64,000 nt of DNA from Asterella californica (taxonomy: Eukaryota; Streptophyta; Marchantiopsida; Marchantiales; Aytoniaceae): positions 22,476,001 through 22,540,000 of the forward strand of contig JAYKYS010000004.1 in NCBI GenBank assembly GCA_036924285.1, read 5' to 3'. A program made the position numbers and the translations under genes. The notes under the pieces were generated by a model, which did no database searches, was not told the origin of the DNA, and saw only the letters and a list, made by a program, of their open reading frames with translations. The first letter of the stretch is position 1, and the number at the start of each line of letters is the position of its first letter. Shown in pieces: positions 22,890 through 34,230 of the stretch.

Positions 22890-24225
22890 CGGGGTTGCAA
22901 ACAGCTTCTATCTCTTCTAGCAAGAGCACTAGAATAGAACTCTGTTCCCACATCTTCCTGATCATCTATCATTTCTTTCTCATCGTAATACCTAGCCCTT
23001 GATGACATATCTGTCATAGGATTGTCCTTCTTTGCAATATGTCTAAACTCTGGGTTCAAGGACTTGATATATGTTATCCACCTCAACATAGCAATATCTG
23101 GAGTTGTATAGCTAGTGATCATTCCCAAAAGAGGTAACAATCTGTCTCCACAACGACATGTGCTCTTATCAAGTATTCCTTGTCACTCTTCATTGCAGTA
23201 ACTACTCCCCATAGCTCTCTCTTGACCTGAGGGTAGTCTTTGTGCCGTGAACTTAACACCTTAGCTCCAAAATGCACCACATATCTATTTCCATCCTCGT
23301 CATTTTGTCCTACAGTCCATCCAATGCCAATAGGACTAGTATCAACAGTAAGGATAACAGATCTGTCCAACTCATATGTTACCTTCCGTAGAGTTGGTGG
23401 TGAAGACAACAGATCCTTCAACTTCCTCATAGACTCGCTTTGCTCCTCTTGCCACTGAAATCTTTGCCCCTTCCTCAACAACTTGTATAACGGATCTGCT
23501 ACATGTGCAAAGTGTGGAATCCATATATGATAAAACACACATGCACCTAGAAACCTCCTCACCTCGGTAACTGACCCACATGTCTCCTTCATCCTTCGAA
23601 TGGCATCAACCTTGTTTGGACAAAGTTTTCGACCATAAGATCCACATAGGTGCCCCACAATCAACACCTCTTGTTCTCCAAATACAGACTTTGCTCCTGA
23701 TAAAGTCAAATGAACCTCCTCCAGTCGACTCAATATCTTATCGCAGTCAACTATATGATCTACAACAAACTTACGGCACCCTCTCTGATCCTTTACCTCA
23801 TTCTTCTCCTCCTCAGCGCATCCTTTGATCGGCACATCATCAAGGAATGGCATAGTTTTTTCAGAAATGAAATCCCACAAAACTTTATTCATGCCATTCA
23901 TCATATGTGCTACAGAATTGGTAGCACCTTGTGGCAAGGTGCACATCCTTAGTAACCCCAAAGGTGTCCTCATTGTAGTCAAGTCTCTACTCTTAGAGGA
24001 TAACTGAAACTGATCATAACCTGAATATAAGTCTCTCATTGAATAGATAGCACGACCAGCAAAAGCCTCTGCAAACTCGTCTACAATAGGTCCTATACCC
24101 ATATTCCTGATAGTCACCTTGTTAACTGGCTGCATATCTTGAATGAATCTCAAAGCTCCACTCTTCTTCGGAACAGTAAACCATCTGCTAGAGTAGGGAG
24201 CTATAGATGGTTCCAAGATACCCAT
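22829..24225 (-). pseudogene. Gypsy reverse transcriptase/RNase H (family C)
   Basis: 24225-23119 reads through the RT domain: WFTVPKKSGALRFIQDMQPVN, DLYSGYDQFQL, LPQGATNSVAHMMN, and an active site PFLDDVPIKG (FLDD in place of YIDD, as in a common plant gypsy branch). It continues into the connection (FLGACVFYHIWIPHFAH) and RNase H (LTVDTSPIGIGW). It breaks near 23.1 kb and resumes at 23140-22829 with the RNase H end (TYIKSLNPEFRHIAKKDNPMTDMSSRARY). Near-complete but disrupted. Confidence 0.85.
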
Positions 24226-25318
24226 CCTAGCTCATTAAGCAAGTCTATCAGCTTTGGTAGATGAGCTCTAGGTACAGGGATAGAACGTAGATTCCAAGGC
24301 ACATGCGGTATAGTAAAGATTACCATAGGTGCAACTACACTTGGATCTACACATCCTACTTCATGTGACTCAAACGCAAACGCCTTACCATGTCTAGATA
24401 ACATCTCTTTGAAGCTCTTCTTCTCTTGCTCAGTAAGAAATCCATCACCTCCAATCCTCAGCTCCTTCAGTGTCGTTTCTGTGAACTGGTGCCCAATTCT
24501 TCTCGTTCCTCTGAGCGTCGGTTCTCGTGCAGCTTGCTCCATCTTCTGATTGTAATCGAGTGGTAAAGGCAAAGCCACTAGTTTGACTTTCTTTGCCACT
24601 GACTTGTACTTGGTCTCCACATACACCTCTTGTCGATCTATAAACTTATCAATTACATCATAAAGCTCCTTGGAGCTCACTCTCACCACTCTATCTACAT
24701 TATCTATAGAATTTTCTACTATAGATTTCAACTCCCCTATAGTATGTACCAAATACTGTTCTTCAAACACTCCAGATATGTATTCATCTCCGGCTAACTC
24801 TCCACTATCCCACAAAGACTGCTGTACATACTTCACATGTTGCCTCTCAAACCTCTTCAGATTCTCAACCTTCCTATAACACACTGATCCACATGATGTT
24901 AGTCCTAAGAAGCTAGTGAATAAAGCTTCCTACTCTACTAGATCAGGCGAGAATCCTATCTCTATTGTACCGTTGAAGTCTCGCTCTTCAATGATACTCT
25001 GCCAAAATCCCTAGACTTTCTAAACTCTTGAGTAATCTTAGGTAGTGGACGGTCCCTCAAGCTATCGCGATTTCTCTCATGTTTTGCAGCAACGGTAAAA
25101 AACTGAACAGCTCTTCTGCCATCTCTATTACGTATCCTAGCATAGGCTGAACCATCATCCATAACTCGTGTCTTCATTCTAACAGTAGTAATGTAAGGTT
25201 GCCCTAGAATGATAGGATAGGTTGACATGTCTTATACAAAGAAATTTTGAACATCACTGATGTCACCCACAGTTACCTTGATGTTGGGACAAGCACCATA
25301 GAGTTCTCCCCTCTGGTT
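24201..25318 (-). pseudogene. Gypsy protease region (family C)
   Basis: Minus-strand text ELYGACPNIKVTVGDISDVQNFFV (a stop follows) then STYPIILGQPYITTVRMKTRVMDDGSAYARI, typical of the retropepsin region of this gypsy branch. It is followed after a break by a long linker (24884-24201) with Glu/Lys-rich sequence leading into RT. Several stops lie near 24.9 and 25.23 kb. The catalytic Asp region is not clearly preserved. Confidence 0.65.
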
Positions 25319-25338
25319 GTTGGCAGCACGGATAAGCC

Positions 25339-26220
25339 ATCCAAGTATCAGTCCACGGCTTGCTGAGCACAATAACCGGATTTTCTTTGGTTTTGAAGGA
25401 TGTGATCCAGGAGGTCTTCAAATCTCTCGGTGTAATCTCGCAGTGTCTCTTTTTTCTTCCGTTCGAGCCTCTGAAGTTCTATGAGGGTCATCCGGTCATA
25501 GCCCACTCCTCTGCAGAAAAGCTGCCTTCAGAATAGCCCAAGCGGTCATAACTAACTCGTCATCCAACACTTTACTCATCCATTTCCTTCCATTCCTTAT
25601 GATCAAACTAGGAAATACACGGAGTCTGTCGGCATCAGTGTCTTCTTTGTTGGATCGAGAGATGGTCCCGAACATCATGATGAAGTCATCCGCGTCAGCA
25701 TCATCGTCGTACGGATGATACTTCTGTCGAGTGTGGGAAGCCACGTTGACTGCCGACTAGTACGACTGCCAACTTCTTCCTCTATCAGGCCCAGGTGGTG
25801 GAGATGGTCTTCTCGAAGACCCAGGTCTGTCTGAGTCACGAATGTCGTCTTCTGAGTCAGAGTTGCTGTCGCTGCCACCTTCTGAGATATCTGGAGCGAT
25901 CCCTTCCAGTCTTCTTTCACCTTAAGAAGCCTCTCTCGCATTAAGAAGATGTCTTCCGTGTAACCAGAACCGAAATCTACTTTATAAACCTGGTCATCCG
26001 GTTGGCTTCTATCTTCTCCAAATATAATGCTTGAGATGGAAGGCTCTTCCAAATCTACTGATCGGATCTTCCTGAGCTCTTTTTCTTTACTTTGGTGTCT
26101 CAAGGATACCCGCTGCTCTCTAGAAGCGGTTCGCTGGAGTGAATGTACCCACTCATGGTCCTTATCCACGCGCCGTCTGCTTCTTCCTCTGGTCGGAGAC
26201 ATCCACCAGAGTACTGACAA
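25339..26220 (-). pseudogene. Gag of element E2 (family A), frameshifted and truncated
   Basis: 26220-25675 and 25744-25339 together match E1 Gag (18328-19100) residue for residue over long stretches (SVDLEE.SISSIIFG, ASHTRQKYHPYDDDA, AWAILKAAFLQR). The frame changes near 25.75 kb, and GTG stands where E1 has ATG. At ~25339 Gag homology stops at the codons for QQAVDWYL and protease text of family C begins, which marks a deletion or recombination joint. Confidence 0.8.
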
Positions 26221-26545
26221 GAGATGTCCCTCTTCTTCTAATACTGGATCTAGTAGACTGGAGATCTGAACAACCTGTCACAAGTTCAGAACGTCTTCTT
26301 CTCCTGCTTCATGTTGCACTTACGTAGTCTTCCAAGATCTAGTCTTCCAAGAAGCTCTTGAAAGCGGGGAAGCGGCTTCTTCCAATTCCTCTTGATATGT
26401 CTCATCAGCTTCTGGCTGTGGTTCCTGTCTTCTAACAAGATAGAGTTCCACAACACACTCAACTACAATCCAAGTTAGTCTCAGATGCGACTAACTACTG
26501 ACACACAGATCCAAGAAGTTTAGAACAATCATTACTAAGATGAAA

Positions 26546-26563
26546 TCTCCTACAGCGGCGTCA
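26546..26563 (-). other. Primer-binding site matching tRNA-Asp (E2)
   Basis: Minus-strand TGACGCCGCTGTAGGAGA is the diverged counterpart of the E1 site at 17869, 21 bases after the LTR end at 26585. Confidence 0.65.
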
Positions 26564-28143
26564 AAAATAACGAGTGCTACTATATGTAATGTCTCAGGAT
26601 TTCTCCTTTAGCCCATTTAGCGTAAAAGATATCATTTTCACAGAGGATTTGCACAAGTATCACTGCTCTAATTCTAAGATCTGTTCAAACACACGGGTTT
26701 TATCTAGAAATCCCGTCTTCTCACAAAACCACATGGCTTCCAGACCTTTCAGAAGGTGCTCTCGACCTATACAAACAATTACAACCTAAAATATCACACA
26801 GAGATTTACTGGGAAACTTGAGAAGACACTTCCTGCTTCTAGGTCATGGCTTCCAGTCTTCTCACGACAGTCTTCTCGAAGTAATTCTCGGCTTCTAGGA
26901 GTTCAATTCGGCTTCTCATGCCTCCAAAAGACTGCTCCTACTTCGTAGACGTCAAATTACCACTGTGTATCACACATTGCTCTTCTAATTTCTAACGGGG
27001 TTAGATCAATCACAGGGTGTATGCCCCTTGTAGCCTTCTCAGGCTTCTGCCTACGGAAACTGTCTTCCTGCAGCACTACAACGACATTCACCTTCACGGA
27101 AGCTCAATAGAAATCTCGGAAGCTCACTAGAAGAAAATAGGAAGATGGGAAGATCAGAGAACATGGGGAAGAAGAGAAAATCCAAACAAGAGGAAATAAG
27201 ATGAAAATGAGAAATTAAGACTCTGACAGGCTTCTAGTCCAGATCTTGACTAACAAGCCATCCTTGCTTGTAATAATTTGAGAAAGAAGACTACAAATTG
27301 GCGTACAGTTACACAGTCTTCTACTCGAGGATGTCGTTTTTTGCTGTGGAAAGAAGTCTTCTTTCTTCTTCTATCGTTGCTCCGACTAGTCTGTCGTCTG
27401 TGATCGCTTATCCATATGATTGTCCGTACGTGGATCCGAAGTGCTCCACTGGATGAGAGAAGCTTCGACTATGCACAGCTTCTAACAATCACGCCACTCA
27501 AGAAGAAGACTTCTCATGCACAATTGGGTGTGAATTCAAGAAAACCCACTACCCAGAAGACACTGACAAAACTTCTGCACTCAAATCTGAAATCAATTCC
27601 TCGAGAAGAAGGTACATTGACTTCTGGAAGCTCACTCCATCCACTTCCTGTTCCTACTCCTCGACACACCAGCTTAGAGACATGACTACATGATGATGCC
27701 GTTCCCTGCTCTAGACTGTCCAATACCTCTATCTACATCATCGATCCACTGCCGGAAGCGGGGATGTAAACCCCTCCGGTGTAATCCAATTCTATTCGTA
27801 TGTCTCTAGCAACGGACGTAATGTGTATACATTAGTGTGTTAATATATCTCATGTGTCAAAATCTTCTTAGGCATCGACTTTATACTATCGCCTTAAATC
27901 GCATGAGAGATCCTCTCCAATCCTCAATTTGCAATAAGGAGAGATGAGGCGCTGTCAGAAAGTCACCATCTCACATGCAGTCAGCTCCCTGTCTTGTTTT
28001 AGAAACTTACTTTCTACTCCTAATGTTGCCTAACCTGCCACATGGACAGTCATCTAAAAGTACAAGAGAAACTGTCACTTCTGAAGATAGCAGACTTCGC
28101 TTCCTATCAAAATTAGCAAGTCAATTATTTCCTAACTTGCTGC

Positions 28144-28930
28144 TTACTCTAATTCACTGGGTGCGATCTCCTCCTGATCGGTTCCTACCTGAACTCCTAA
28201 ATCGTCCTCTGATAAAGTGGGAAGCCTTACTGGTACCTCGGGTGTGATTGAGGTGGCTTCCTCCTCGATGTGTCTGGCTTGCTCTTCTAGGACAGCTTCG
28301 GAAGACAGAAGCGTCTTCTGGGAAGCTGAGTCCACTTGCGCTTCCTCGTTCTTTTGCGGCACTGGTTCGACATTGGGAGCTGGGGTGACTCACAATGATC
28401 AAAGGAAGTCACCTCCTCCACTCGAAACACCTGAGAAGACAACTCTGCTTCATGTCTTCCAGAAGACACCTTTTCTTCCAGGGCTTCTTTTGGGATCTTC
28501 TCGACTTCCAGCGTTGTCACTACCAAGTGGACAACGAGATCAAACTCCTCCTTCTCCAAATCTTCCCCGATCGTTGGTCCTGGAACATGGGAAGATGTAG
28601 CTGCTGGCAGTGAAATCAAAGGAAGACCATAAAGCGTCTTCAAGCCCTCAATCTGTCGATCCAGGTAGCGGAACATGCTATCCTTGCACTCCACTAACAT
28701 CGTCATGGAATCCTCATCCCACTCCCTAGCTAGGGTGAGAAGCTTCCTACCCGCGGTGAAGTTGAACTTCTTGCGAAGTGCTTCCACCATCTGCGTCATA
28801 ACTCCATTCGCTCGGGCTTCTGCTTCTTCTCGCTGCTTCTTCTCTGCTGCGGCCTGTGCTTCCGCAGCTTCCCGCAGTGCCTTCCATGTCGTCTTTTCTT
28901 CTGCGAGAGAAGAGATCTTATCCCTGACTC
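28144..28930 (-). pseudogene. LTR-encoded coiled-coil protein, C-terminal half (E2)
   Basis: Parallel to 31121-31972: EALRKKFNFTAGRKLLTLAREWDEDSMTMLVECKDSMFRYLDRQIEGLKTLYGLPLI in 28799-28625, then the acidic region, QVFRVEEV, and (in another frame) the common end QKNEEAQVDSASQKTLLSSEA...PSELE at 28362-28144. Upstream text EEKTTWKALREAAEAQAAAEKKQREEAEARA is the Ala/Glu/Lys coiled coil. One frameshift near 28.4 kb. Confidence 0.65.
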
Positions 28931-29687
28931 GCAGAACCTCCTGCTGTAGATGTGCTTGTAACTCTTGGTTGCTCTTCTTTAACTACGTTGACTCCTTGAC
29001 AAACGGATGTTTCCGTCTTGTACTTCGCTGCAAGCTTCTCCGTGGTGCGGAGGTTGGTTTCCAGCGTGTCCATCTTCTACTAGACCTCTTCCTGTTGCAT
29101 CAGTGTACGCAGATCGAATCCAGGTCGTAGTGGCTTCTCTTGAGCCATCGCACGCTTCTCCACCAACTCCATGGCTAGCTGGATCTTCGAATGGAAGAAG
29201 GCGTTGAATTCCTCCAACCTTCTTCTCGCAGAAGACAGTTTCATCTCCACAAATCGATCAGAGGTGTCTTCCTGTCTTCTAGAGGCATGGATGCCTCTTC
29301 CACCACTGTGGTCTTCTGCTTCTGCATGCGGGAAGACGTTATTCTTCTCATCTTCCAGGGTGGAAGATCTCTTCCCACTGTAGGAACGGTTCTCTTCGCT
29401 GCGCTTCCTCGAGTCGCAATCGGAATGTCAACCCATACTTCGGCTTCTGGAGTCTTCGGAAGACTCCCTGTAGTTGCAGAAGTTGTCTTCTGTGTGATCT
29501 TGGTGCTCAGCATCTCCTCTTGGGAATCCGACTCCGATCTAGAATGAATGATCAGAAAAGAGGCGCTCTTCCTAGGCACACTCCTAGGCCCCATCTTCCT
29601 CGGCGGTGATGCGTCTTCTATACCACTGGAGTCGTCTTCTCGCATCAGAAGCGTCTTCTGATGAGTGCCTGGTCTCGTCTGAGACAC
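28931..29687 (-). pseudogene. LTR-encoded protein, middle region (E2)
   Basis: 29687-29241 encodes PPRKMGPRSVPRKSA...SESDSQEE...TTGSLPKTPE, matching the text at 1-200. It is followed in a second frame by VEMKLSSARRRLEEFNAFFHSKIQLAMELVEKRAMAQ, a predicted coiled coil that continues after two stops as KMDTLETNLRTTEKLAAKYKTETSV. This joins the N-terminal domain to the 28.9-28.1 kb coiled coil and indicates a single original protein of several hundred residues. Confidence 0.5.
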
Positions 29688-29914
29688 TAAAGTGGGAGGG
29701 GAGTCATGACCGCTGCTCGATCTCTTCTCCTGAGATCTCTTCCTTCACCTCGCATTGTCTTGTTGGTCCATACCTCTCCAACTGATCTTCTGTCAAATCT
29801 CCCGTAGACACATACAAATAACACAAGAATGAGGAGAGGTGCCCTCTTACTGGGGTGCTCAAGTACACCAACTCTGCCTGAATGTAAGCATGGAAGAAGG
29901 TGTGGTGCCCACAA
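29687..29914 (-). pseudogene. LTR-encoded N-terminal domain, C-terminal fragment (E2)
   Basis: Reads YIQAELVYLSTPVRGHLSSFLCYLYVSTGDLTEDQLERYGPT, the counterpart of YVQTELAYLGTPTGGHLTPFFCYLYVAMGDLREDQLAVYGPT in the 224-964 copy. The solo LTR at 29901 separates it from the rest of the domain at 33711-34230. Reading across the deleted insertion restores W(*)GAFHAYIQAEL, with TGA where the intact copy has TGG. Confidence 0.7.
29896..29900 (+). repeat. Target site duplication GAAGG (left)
   Basis: Identical to 33702-33706. The two copies flank the TG...CA termini of the solo LTR. Confidence 0.9.
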
Positions 29915-31120
29915 ATTACAGTATTCACGAATTTTTGAAATTTTTGAGATTATAAACTGAATTGTATAACTGAAGAAGCGTTGTTACCTAAGATTACGGC
30001 TTCCTTAGCAGGAAGATGATCTTAAGGGCTGTTTGTAATAATAAGTTGACTTCTTCGGAAGACGACCGTCTTCGGAAGAGTGTCTTCTCGGTGGTGTCTT
30101 CGGAAGACGGAAGACGGTGGAAGACGGGAAGACGGCGGAAGACGGAAGATGGCGGAATACGAAAGACATCTTCGGAAGACGCTTCGGAAGCCTGACTATC
30201 TTCGAAAGACGACTGTGTATAATTCGTATCAAGAGTGAATTGGATTTGCTTTTGTGTTAAGAGAGGCTTGGTACGAATTCCGAGTGGCTTGGTGAGTTGT
30301 TTGTTATTTCGAGAAGTTGGAAGTCGAGAACTAGGCCTGTGCCTCCCGGTCTTCCAAGCTTCTCAACTCCACATCTTCCTAGAGAGACTAGAAGACTGGA
30401 AGAGCTGGCAAAATGAACGAGAAGACGTGAGGGTCCATTTCGGGTCTCTTTTGTCCGACCCATAGCAGCCTATTTCTTCTTCTTCCCGAACTTAGAAGAG
30501 AGTTGTGAGAAGTCTTGCTGGCAGAATCTGGAGAGAATGGTCGAGGATCATGTCTTCTCATCATGCAGCAAGCTTCTTCTGAGTGTGTATGAGAGGTGAG
30601 AAGTCAGAAGAACAGAGTGCAAATGTCTTGAGTCTGTTGTGAGGATAGATTGCGCGTAGGAAGAAGAAGACAGGTGAGACCAGTGAAGGGAAGCCTGGCT
30701 TCGGGAGGTCTTCCGAGAACGTTATTGAATTGGAAGCTGTCCCGGAGTCTTCCTTAGAGACCACTGTCACCGCAAGAGCCCGCAACCATCTTCTGAACCT
30801 TTCCTATACTCTACTTCTCGCATATCTTGTATCTTCTGTTAGGAAGCAGGATGCAATGCAAGGTGGGTTGTCTTCTTGGTAATCCATGCGAGGCCTTGCT
30901 TAGTTAGGATTGATTAGATACAGCTCGAAAGACGAGCGCTACTTAGGAAGCATTGTTAGAATCTCAGAAGACGGAGTAGCTGCCTTCTGGAAGACTAGAT
31001 TCGTCTTCTGAGAGTGGAAGCTATATTGTGAGGACTTAAGGAAGGACTGAGCCTTCGACTCATAACAAGTACGTCACTTCTTCCAAGGAGTTAGCGTAGC
31101 TGAAGAAGAGCAACCAGGAG

Positions 31121-31972
31121 TTGCAGGTGCGCTTACAGCAGCGTGACCAGGAGGTTCTGCGAGTACGGGATAAGCTCATCGTCCTTGCAGAAGAGAAGAC
31201 GACGTGGAAGACTCTGCGAGAAGCCGCAGAAGCGCAGGTTGCGGCCGAGAAGACTCAAAGAGAAGCAGCGGAAGCCCGTGCGCAGGGGTTACTAACTCAC
31301 TCGGTGGAAGCACTTCGGAAGAAGTTTAACTTCACCACGGGTAGGAAGCTCCTTACCTTAGCTAGGGAGTGGGACGATGAGTCCAAAGCAATGTTGGTGC
31401 AGTGCAAAGAGAGTATGTTCCGATACTTGGATCGGCAGATAGAGAGAGTGAAGACACTCTATGATCTTCCCTTGATCCCGCCATCAGTAAACACGTCTTC
31501 CCAAGCACCAGCATCATCAACAAGACCAGACTTGGAGAAGGGGGAGTTCGACCTCGCTGTACACTTGGTAGTGACAGCGTTGGAAGACGAGAAGAATCCG
31601 GAAGATGCCCCGGAAGACAAGACGTCTTCTGGAAGACAGGAAGGAAGATCGTCTTCTGGAAGACAGGAAGGAAGACCGTCTTCCCAGGTATTCCGCGTGG
31701 AGGAAGCGACTTCTCCGGACCCCTATGAGGTCACCATGGCTCCCAGTGTCGAACTAGTCCTTCAGAAGAGCGAGGAAGCACAAGTCGATCCAACTTCCCA
31801 GAAGACGCTTCTGTCTTCCGAAGCAGCAGCAGCAGAGTCAGCGATGAACGTGGAGGAGGAGGTCACCTCCACACCCGAAGTAATTACAGGGCTTCCCAGC
31901 GTATCAGAAGCCGTTTTAGTAGTTCAGGTAGGAGTAGATCAGGTGGAAATGGCATCCGAGCCATTAGAATAG
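31121..31972 (+). CDS. LTR-encoded coiled-coil protein (family A), longest intact copy
   Basis: A 283-codon open frame ending TAG. The first codon here is a non-ATG within a frame opened by the upstream deletion, so the native start is lost. Residues ~1-65 form a strong coiled coil (Ala/Glu/Arg/Gln heptads). Then comes a conserved block EALRKKFNFTTGRKLLTLAREWDD with SMFRYLDRQIERVKTLYDLPLIPP. A Ser/Glu/Lys-rich linker follows, containing a tandem SSGRQEGR(S/P) repeat, then SSQVFRVEEATS and an acidic tail. Partial homologues are at 28.1-28.9 kb and 16.04-16.27 kb. No database family recognised. The length preserved despite lying in an LTR suggests recent function. Its role, whether particle assembly, nucleic-acid binding or something else, is unknown. 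Confidence 0.55.
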   Translation: MQVRLQQRDQEVLRVRDKLIVLAEEKTTWKTLREAAEAQVAAEKTQREAAEARAQGLLTHSVEALRKKFNFTTGRKLLTLAREWDDESKAMLVQCKESMFRYLDRQIERVKTLYDLPLIPPSVNTSSQAPASSTRPDLEKGEFDLAVHLVVTALEDEKNPEDAPEDKTSSGRQEGRSSSGRQEGRPSSQVFRVEEATSPDPYEVTMAPSVELVLQKSEEAQVDPTSQKTLLSSEAAAAESAMNVEEEVTSTPEVITGLPSVSEAVLVVQVGVDQVEMASEPLE

Positions 31973-32248
31973 ATAAGCAAAGCCCAGAAGATCAGGAGCT
32001 TGTCCAAACTTAGTAAGTGCCCAATATGCTATATTAGGAAATAGCATGTCCAGTTTAATTTTAGATCAGTGACCATGTGGCAGAGTAGGCAGCGCAGAGG
32101 TAAACAAGGTAGATGGCTAAAGCTGGAAAGGGAACGGTGTGCATGTGGGGTGGCAGCCTCCTGTCAGCGCCTCTCTCTCCCTGGTGGTCGTCTCCCCTGG
32201 TTCTCATGGCAGCGACATAAGTAGGATCACATAGTAGGAATTAGGAGT

Positions 32249-32418
32249 TCTGCACAAACACCAATATTTTACGGTGCAGACTCATAGCACATTAGACCTG
32301 GGTGGAGAATTGAGTCCTGCACACACATACCAATCTTACGGTGCAGACAGATTAGACACACAAGGGAGTCTTCGAAGAAACTGACTGCCTGCACACACAT
32401 ACCAATCTTACGGTGCAG
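32249..32418 (+). repeat. Tandem ~70-bp repeats in the LTR, three copies
   Basis: The block cctgcacacacataccaatc plus ttacggtgcag is exact at 32316-32346 and 32388-32418 and degenerate at 32249-32279. Spacing is 67-72 bp. It lies downstream of the LTR ORF and upstream of the LTR end, and could be promoter elements; function is inferred only from position. Confidence 0.6.
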
Positions 32419-32453
32419 GAGACAAATTAGACACTAGAGGTACACAATGTACA

Positions 32454-32987
32454 CTACACTCGATGTTGGAATAAGGAGATAACGCAGGAAGAAGTCTGCA
32501 TTCTCTTACCACCAGCAGTGATTCGGAGATGTAGATGAGTAGTGGGCAGTCTAGGAGCAGGGAACGGCATCCTCGTGCAGTCCTGCTGATTAGACTGATG
32601 TGTCGAGGAGTAGGAGCAGACAGTAGAGGGAGTGAGCTTCCCAACACCTATGTACCTTCTTCTCGGGGAATGGATTGTTGATTTGAGTGCAGAAGCTTTG
32701 CTTGTGACTACTGGGTAGTGGGTTCCTTGAATTCGCTCCCAACTGTGCATGGGAAGTGTTCTTCTTGAGTGGCGGTGAATGTCAACAGTTGTGGAATGTA
32801 GCTTGACTCGTTCAGTAGAGCACTTGGGATCTGCGTACGAACGGTCTTCTGGGTAAGGGATCCCAGAAGACAGAGCAGTCAGAGCAGCGAAGTGAAGAAG
32901 AAAGAAGCCTTCTTCCCGCAACAGAAGACGACATCCTCGAGTAGAAGACGGTGCAACAGTTCTCACGTTTGTTGTCTTCCTCCCCAA
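32454..32987 (-). CDS. Antisense ORF within the solo LTR
   Basis: A 177-codon open stretch antisense to the LTR, counterpart of 16729-17148. Shared segments are STRGCRLLL(R/W), KASALKS(T/K)IHS and RR(R/K)YIGVGKLTPST. No recognised domain. It may be a passenger of DNA-level conservation. Confidence 0.25.
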   Translation of the reverse strand: MGRKTTNVRTVAPSSTRGCRLLLREEGFFLLHFAALTALSSGIPYPEDRSYADPKCSTERVKLHSTTVDIHRHSRRTLPMHSWERIQGTHYPVVTSKASALKSTIHSPRRRYIGVGKLTPSTVCSYSSTHQSNQQDCTRMPFPAPRLPTTHLHLRITAGGKRMQTSSCVISLFQHRV

Positions 32988-33701
32988 ACTATTACAAGCA
33001 GGGATGGCTTGTTAGTCAGGATCCGGACTAGAAGCCTGTCGGAATCTTAATTGCCCTTTTTCATCCTGTTTTCTCTTGTTTGGATTTCTTCTTCTTCCCA
33101 TCTTCCCTCATCTTCCCCATCTTCTTATCTTCTCTAGTGAGCTTCCGAGACTTCTATTGAGCTTCCGTGAAGATGAATGTCGTTGTAGGGTTGCAGGAAG
33201 ACAACTTCCGTAGGCAGAAGCCTGGGAAGGCTACAGGGGGCATACACCCTGTGATTTATCCAACCCGTTGGAATGTGAGTGTGAGAGTAAGGTGTAACGA
33301 CTGTTACTAGTCGACTTCTGCGAAGCCGGACAGCCTTCTGGAGGTGTGAGAAGACGAGCTAAACCCCCAGAAGACGAGAATCGCTTCGGGAAGACGGTAT
33401 CGAGAAGACCGGAAGAAGCAACCTAGAAGCAAGAAGATCGTCTTCCCGAACTTCTCTGTGAATAGTTGTATGATATTGTAATTGGTAGTTGTTTGTTTGG
33501 GTCTAGAGCACCATTTGGCGTGTCTGGAAGACGTGTTGTTTTGTGTGGTTTTGTGAGAAGACAAGATTTCTAGACAAAACCCGTGTGTTTGTGTGTTTGA
33601 ACAGATCTTAGAACTTAGAGCAGCGTTACTTGTGCAAATCCTCTATGGGAACGATATCTTGTATACTAAATGGGCAAAAGGAGAAATCCTACGTCACTAC
33701 A

Positions 33702-33706
33702 GAAGG
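33702..33706 (+). repeat. Target site duplication GAAGG (right)
   Basis: Matches 29896-29900. Confidence 0.9.
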
Positions 33707-33710
33707 CGCC

Positions 33711-34230
33711 TCAATTGACAGACAGTCCCTCCCAGACGATTTCCAGGAATTTCGTGATCTCCAAGGTATCTCGTCTTCTGCGCTTTCCCCTTGGAGAAGA
33801 AGTGAAGGAACAGCTTGCCAGAAGACGTTTCCGCGGCTCCTGGTAAGCTTCTACCTTCCACTCATTCCTCTGCTGTCTATCTTCCAGGAAGAGACAAGTC
33901 GTGCTTCCAGACACATGCCACTTCCTAGAGATCATGGGTAAGATCTTCTTCTCGAGCTCGTACCCTCGGTTCTCGAATTCTGGCTTGTGAAAAGTCCTGC
34001 GCCACCACTCCACTATCCAGGAATACGGTCTTCCACGAGCAACCCGTGCCTTCACAGATACAAGGTTGCGCGGAGGCAATGCTGCCGCCCAAACCTCCTC
34101 CAGAAGACCTTGGTCCGCAAGGTTCCAACCTCACAGGAAGAAGTCGAGACCCAACTCCTTGATGAAGAGTTTGGCCTCTGCCAATTCTACGACGGGTAAC
34201 ACCAACCCTCGAAGATGCATCGACATGCTT
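33711..34230 (-). pseudogene. LTR-encoded N-terminal domain, N-terminal fragment (E2)
   Basis: Minus-strand homologue of 964-480: RVARGRPYSWIVEWWRRTFHKPEFENRGYELEKKILP...STTCLFLEDRQQRNEWKVEAYQEPRKRLLA. Frameshifts lie near 33.84 and 34.08 kb, and the initiating methionine region is at ~34.22 kb. The protein is interrupted by the solo LTR at 33701. Confidence 0.65.

Larger units (their letters stand above)
29901..33701 (+). mobile_element. Family-A solo LTR, 3801 bp, protein-coding
   Basis: Starts TGTGGTGCCC and ends TCACTACA, with 5-bp target duplications GAAGG on both sides. It interrupts the LTR-encoded ORF of E2, which becomes continuous when the insert and one duplication are removed. 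There is no primer site, gag or pol inside, so it is a solo LTR left by LTR-LTR recombination. It holds a 283-codon coiled-coil ORF. Compared with E2 it lacks the N-terminal ORF domain, with a deletion joint near 31073. The first 300 bp have clustered GAAGAC/GTCTTC hexamers. Confidence 0.9.
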
